Source of the DNA: CAWAND01 sp963727915
GTDB lineage: Bacteria > Chloroflexota > Anaerolineae > Anaerolineales > E44-bin32
NCBI GenBank assembly: GCA_963727915.1
Contig: CAVSID010000002.1
Coordinates: forward strand, 124,001-188,000
DNA: 64,000 bases
Direction: 5' to 3'
A model generated the notes under the pieces. That model saw only the letters and a program-made list of their open reading frames with translations, did not search any database and was not told the origin of the DNA. Positions 62,957 to 64,000 of this stretch are shown here, piece by piece. The position numbers and the translations under genes were made by a program. The stretch's first letter is position 1. Every line of letters starts with the position of its first letter.

Positions 62957-64000
62957 ATGACATACGAGCGCTACCACATTCCCGTGGCGCCGGCCCCAAA
63001 TTCGGCGCCGCACCCCCGTCGCTTTAACGTCAACGTTTCCAAGCTCGGACTGGCCAGCCTCCTCATTCGTGAAATCCTTCACTATCGGGGTGACCTGGAC
63101 GTCGTCCTGAGTCGCCCCTGCATGTACGGCGTGTTTTCGGGGCCAGTAGGGGGCTTCTCCCCCAGGCCGGAGCACTGCGTCGGTTGCCTTCGCTGTACGG
63201 TGCAGTATCCCGACATGGTGCGTGTGGAACCCAACCCCGACCGTTTGCATCTGGGGGACTCCTACTTCACGCCGGACAATGTGGATACCGTGCTGTATGA
63301 GGCGGCGACGGGTCGCGTTCCGGTCAAGGGCGCCGGCTTTCGAGGGCGTTTTGGCGGCGATGGTTGGGATGGCATGTGGACGGACATGTCCGAGATCGTC
63401 CGGCCGACGCGGGATGGTATCCACGGGAGGGAGTTCATATCCACACAGGTTGACATCGGGGAAAGACCGGCCTGGCTCAGCTTCGACGAATCGGGACTTT
63501 CCGACCCCGGGACATGGCGGTTGATCCGCCTGCCGCTTCCGGTGATTTTCGACCGGCTGCCTGAAAGCCTTCTCTCGGGGGGTTGGGCGGCCGCCCTGGT
63601 CGATGCAGCCAGTGTGCTCGAGACGCTGGCTGTCATTCCGTGGCGTGCGCTGGCGGAGATGGCCAAGATGCCGCCAGCGCTGGTTCCGTTGGTCAACCCT
63701 GCGGATGTTGACCAGCTCCTGGCGGTCGAGTGGCAGCCTCGGATGGTGGAGCTGGCGGGCTGGGAGCCTGATGCATACGCCAAGCTGCGGGTAGCCTGGC
63801 CGGCTTGTGTCGTGGCGATCCGGATCCCCTTCGGCCAGGCGATAGAGGCTGCCCTGGACGCCGGCTGCCGAACCTTCCACCTCGTGGCCGATTATCACGG
63901 TCGAACCGCGTCCGGCTTTGTGCTGGATGCCATCCGCAGGACGCACGACGGCCTGATCGAGCGCGGCATTCGGGAACAGACGACGCTGATTGGCAGCGGG
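62957..64000 (+). CDS. Glutamate synthase-related protein (FMN-binding type), 5' part
   Basis: The frame is open to the window edge, 348 residues seen. Residues 70-85 contain HCVGCLRCTVQYPD, a cysteine cluster of ferredoxin type. Next comes GFRGRFGGDGWDGMWTDMSEIVRPTRDGIHGREFIST, the characteristic start of the GltB-like FMN domain in archaeal-type and stand-alone glutamate synthase homologues. VVADYHG-like HLVADYHGR lies near the visible end. The true substrate is not certain, because such proteins include non-glutamate synthases. The ATG lacks a strong ribosome site (GAGAGGCG is nearest). Its expression may be controlled by the RNA and terminator just upstream. Confidence 0.8.
   Translation, partial: MTYERYHIPVAPAPNSAPHPRRFNVNVSKLGLASLLIREILHYRGDLDVVLSRPCMYGVFSGPVGGFSPRPEHCVGCLRCTVQYPDMVRVEPNPDRLHLGDSYFTPDNVDTVLYEAATGRVPVKGAGFRGRFGGDGWDGMWTDMSEIVRPTRDGIHGREFISTQVDIGERPAWLSFDESGLSDPGTWRLIRLPLPVIFDRLPESLLSGGWAAALVDAASVLETLAVIPWRALAEMAKMPPALVPLVNPADVDQLLAVEWQPRMVELAGWEPDAYAKLRVAWPACVVAIRIPFGQAIEAALDAGCRTFHLVADYHGRTASGFVLDAIRRTHDGLIERGIREQTTLIGSG

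Noticed and set aside
1..64000. CRISPR arrays, IS elements, prophage genes or further tRNAs
   Set aside because: No spaced direct repeats, transposase or phage motifs were seen, and no second T-loop with clover-leaf pairing; GATTCGAA near 3755 and 32846 lies inside coding sequence.

Overview
The window is a dense, high-G+C bacterial chromosome segment, most likely from the Chloroflexota (Anaerolineae or a relative) and most likely from a metagenome assembly. The lineage is inferred from a YvcK protein with two N-terminal membrane helices, Thr/Pro-rich linkers, runs of YfhO/GT-C membrane genes, a GbsR-type regulator, an acidic bS18 and many leaderless promoters. No plasmid, phage, IS element or CRISPR array was seen.

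A dominant technical feature is indels. More than half of the conserved genes, including essential ones (pgk, tpiA, mreB, minD, rel, tilS, prfB), are split between frames although every family motif is present. I treat these as sequence or assembly errors, not pseudogenes, and give one merged entry per gene with approximate shift positions. The prfB CTT-TGA-C shift is different and is a genuine programmed site.

Layout. 0-2.6 kb: end of an unknown gene, then pgeF-yggS-yggT-yggU (+). 2.4-5.6 kb: a leaderless operon (-) of a zinc-ribbon coiled-coil protein and a membrane-anchored NACHT NTPase with HEAT repeats. 5.6-14.4 kb: five overlapping membrane genes (+), a tandem duplication of a GT-C-like plus YfhO pair followed by a fifth multispanning protein, probably for envelope glycans. 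14.5-21.2 kb: moxR, DUF58, a spermidine-synthase-like membrane protein, a TIGR01906 protein, an ATP-grasp enzyme and an nfuA-type Fe-S carrier (+). 21.2-29.9 kb: apgM and ugpC (-), then yvcK, pgk, a Ser/Thr kinase with its own promoter and tpiA (+), and upp (-). 30-36.4 kb: an operon (-) phosphohexomutase-tatD-polyprenyl synthase-STAS-RsbW-RsbU. 36.6-44.3 kb: gbsR (-), then rpsF-ssb-rpsR, a membrane parvulin, rel, moeA, VKOR and a small Cys/acidic protein (+). 44.3-49.3 kb: S1-domain protein, an oligopeptide-binding protein, secG, prfB and ftsY (-). 49.5-51.4 kb: a PMT-like glycosyltransferase (+). 51.6-60.9 kb: a shape/division block transcribed mreB-mreC-mreD-mrdA-minC-minD-minE-rodA-gltX-tRNA-Gln (-), indicating a rod-shaped cell. 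61-64 kb: tilS, a structured RNA of about 330 nt with its own promoter and terminator, and the start of a glutamate-synthase-related protein (+).

Two signals are not explained by genes. A palindrome, TTGTGA-N6-TCACAA, occurs four times exactly and at least twice with one mismatch, both within genes and in promoters. The RNA at about 62.6-62.9 kb matches none of the RNA families I could recall. Many -10 boxes lie only 6-9 nt before an ATG or GTG, so leaderless transcripts appear common.
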